Below are positions 23,682 to 24,110 of a stretch of 24,110 bases of DNA, piece by piece. The number at the start of each line of letters is the position of its first letter. Within the stretch, counting starts at the first letter, position 1. The position numbers and the translations under genes are program-made. Under the pieces are notes generated by a model. The model was not told the origin of the DNA, searched no databases, and saw only the letters and a program-made list of their open reading frames with translations. Source of the stretch: Prevotella sp. CAG:732 (GTDB lineage: Bacteria; Bacteroidota; Bacteroidia; Bacteroidales; Bacteroidaceae); assembly GCA_000436035.1 (NCBI GenBank), contig FR893247.1:37395-61504 (forward strand), given 5' to 3'.

Positions 23682-24107
23682 CTAAATATGGAATTTGATG
23701 TCTTCGAGCCATTTCTTGGTGTCGAAGCAAGGGCATTCCTTGCGCACGCCAGGGAGGTCACGATGGCCGAGGATCTCGGCGTCAGGATAGTCGGTGCAGA
23801 GGCTCTTGAGGAGTTCCTCCAGCGTGATGTTTTGTGCCTCGGTACGGGTGTCGGCAGGTTTGCCGTTGGCATCAAGTCCGCCCTCATAGCAGATGGCGAT
23901 GCTGTGGGCGTTGTAGTGTCGGGCGTGAGCTCCGACCTCTCGCTCCGGGCGGCAAGGGTAGAGGGTACCATCCTTGGTGATGTAGTAGTGGTAGCCGATG
24001 GATTTGAAACCTCTTGCGAGGTGGCAGGCTTTCAAGGCTTCGATTGTGAAGTCTTGTGTCACACGCGTGGCACTGCAATGCAATACGATTAGATTGATTG
24101 TTCTCAT
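23682..24107 (-). CDS. N-acetylmuramoyl-L-alanine amidase (Amidase_2, T7-lysozyme-like)
   Basis: A 141-residue zinc amidase that cleaves the bond between N-acetylmuramic acid and the stem peptide. Visible motifs: LIVLHCSATR at 7-16 (zinc His10), GYHYYITKDGTLYPCRPEREVGAHARHYN around 38-66, ILGHRDLPGVRKECPCF around 112-127 (zinc His and the Cys/Asp position). Length and absence of a signal peptide fit the small phage-lysozyme-like amidases that are often multi-copy in Bacteroidales and found beside HU-like DNA-binding proteins. The start codon is three bases from the window edge, so its promoter and upstream neighbour are not visible. Its last 42 bases recur at 19210-19251. Confidence 0.9.
   Translation of the reverse strand: MRTINLIVLHCSATRVTQDFTIEALKACHLARGFKSIGYHYYITKDGTLYPCRPEREVGAHARHYNAHSIAICYEGGLDANGKPADTRTEAQNITLEELLKSLCTDYPDAEILGHRDLPGVRKECPCFDTKKWLEDIKFHI
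23686..23727. repeat. 42-base repeat, copy B (intact amidase end)
   Basis: 41 of 42 bases match 19210-19251. This copy is inside the intact amidase gene and continues into it beyond 23727, whereas the other copy switches to nuoM. Confidence 0.9.
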
Positions 24108-24110
24108 AAC

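Overview
The window looks like Bacteroidales DNA, most likely the Prevotella/Segatella group. Five start regions carry the Bacteroidetes sigma-factor promoter form (TTTG, 19-20 bases, TAnnTTTG) or its strong -7 half. A lipoprotein has the acidic surface-export signal typical of this phylum (Cys-Met-Asp-Asp-Asp-Asp). The protein families (M64 peptidase, GH73-LysM autolysin, type II pantothenate kinase, short HPPK, DASS symporter) fit the same group. This assignment is inferred from family content and promoter style, not from a database search.

Layout. 1-58: the 3' end of a tRNA (probably Pro) with its terminator. 126-1857: a plus-strand operon of a cytidylate-kinase-like protein and an LrgA/LrgB membrane pair. 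1984-5538: a sugar aminotransferase of the DegT family with its own promoter, then a surface lipoprotein with a beta-helix and an overlapping TPR protein. 5739-8514 (minus): a GH73 glucosaminidase with LysM repeats, an M64 metallopeptidase and a cytidine deaminase, apparently co-transcribed. 8681-9052: a short HPPK (FolK-like) protein. 9147-11924 (minus): the anaerobic ribonucleotide reductase pair nrdD-nrdG, preceded by a 335-base regulatory gap with a striking inverted repeat. 12260-14708 (minus): type II pantothenate kinase and a Na+/dicarboxylate symporter. 14842-15135: a small membrane protein. 15138-19019 (minus): a 1293-residue protein of unknown function with a Schlafen-type AlbA_2 domain near its C-terminus. 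19219-21228: the C-terminal third of nuoM and a complete nuoN. 21385-22518: a membrane-anchored metallophosphoesterase. 22481-23527 (minus): a TerC/Alx-family membrane protein. 23682-24107 (minus): an N-acetylmuramoyl-L-alanine amidase that ends the window.

The most important structural observation is at 19251. A 42-base stretch that codes for the last 14 residues of an amidase (minus strand) is fused directly to nuoM, which has lost roughly its N-terminal two thirds. The same 42 bases, with one difference, form the end of the intact amidase at 23686-23727. Both genes are broken at the same base, so this is either a real rearrangement at a multi-copy amidase or an assembly chimera. The window also begins inside a tRNA and ends at the start of an amidase, both multi-copy sequences where contigs often stop.

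Most of the rest is core metabolism and envelope biology: anaerobic dNTP supply (NrdDG), pyrimidine salvage (Cdd), CoA and folate synthesis, dicarboxylate uptake, complex I, and peptidoglycan turnover. I saw no CRISPR array, phage block, insertion sequence or obvious defence operon. The 1293-residue AlbA_2 protein is the least explained gene.
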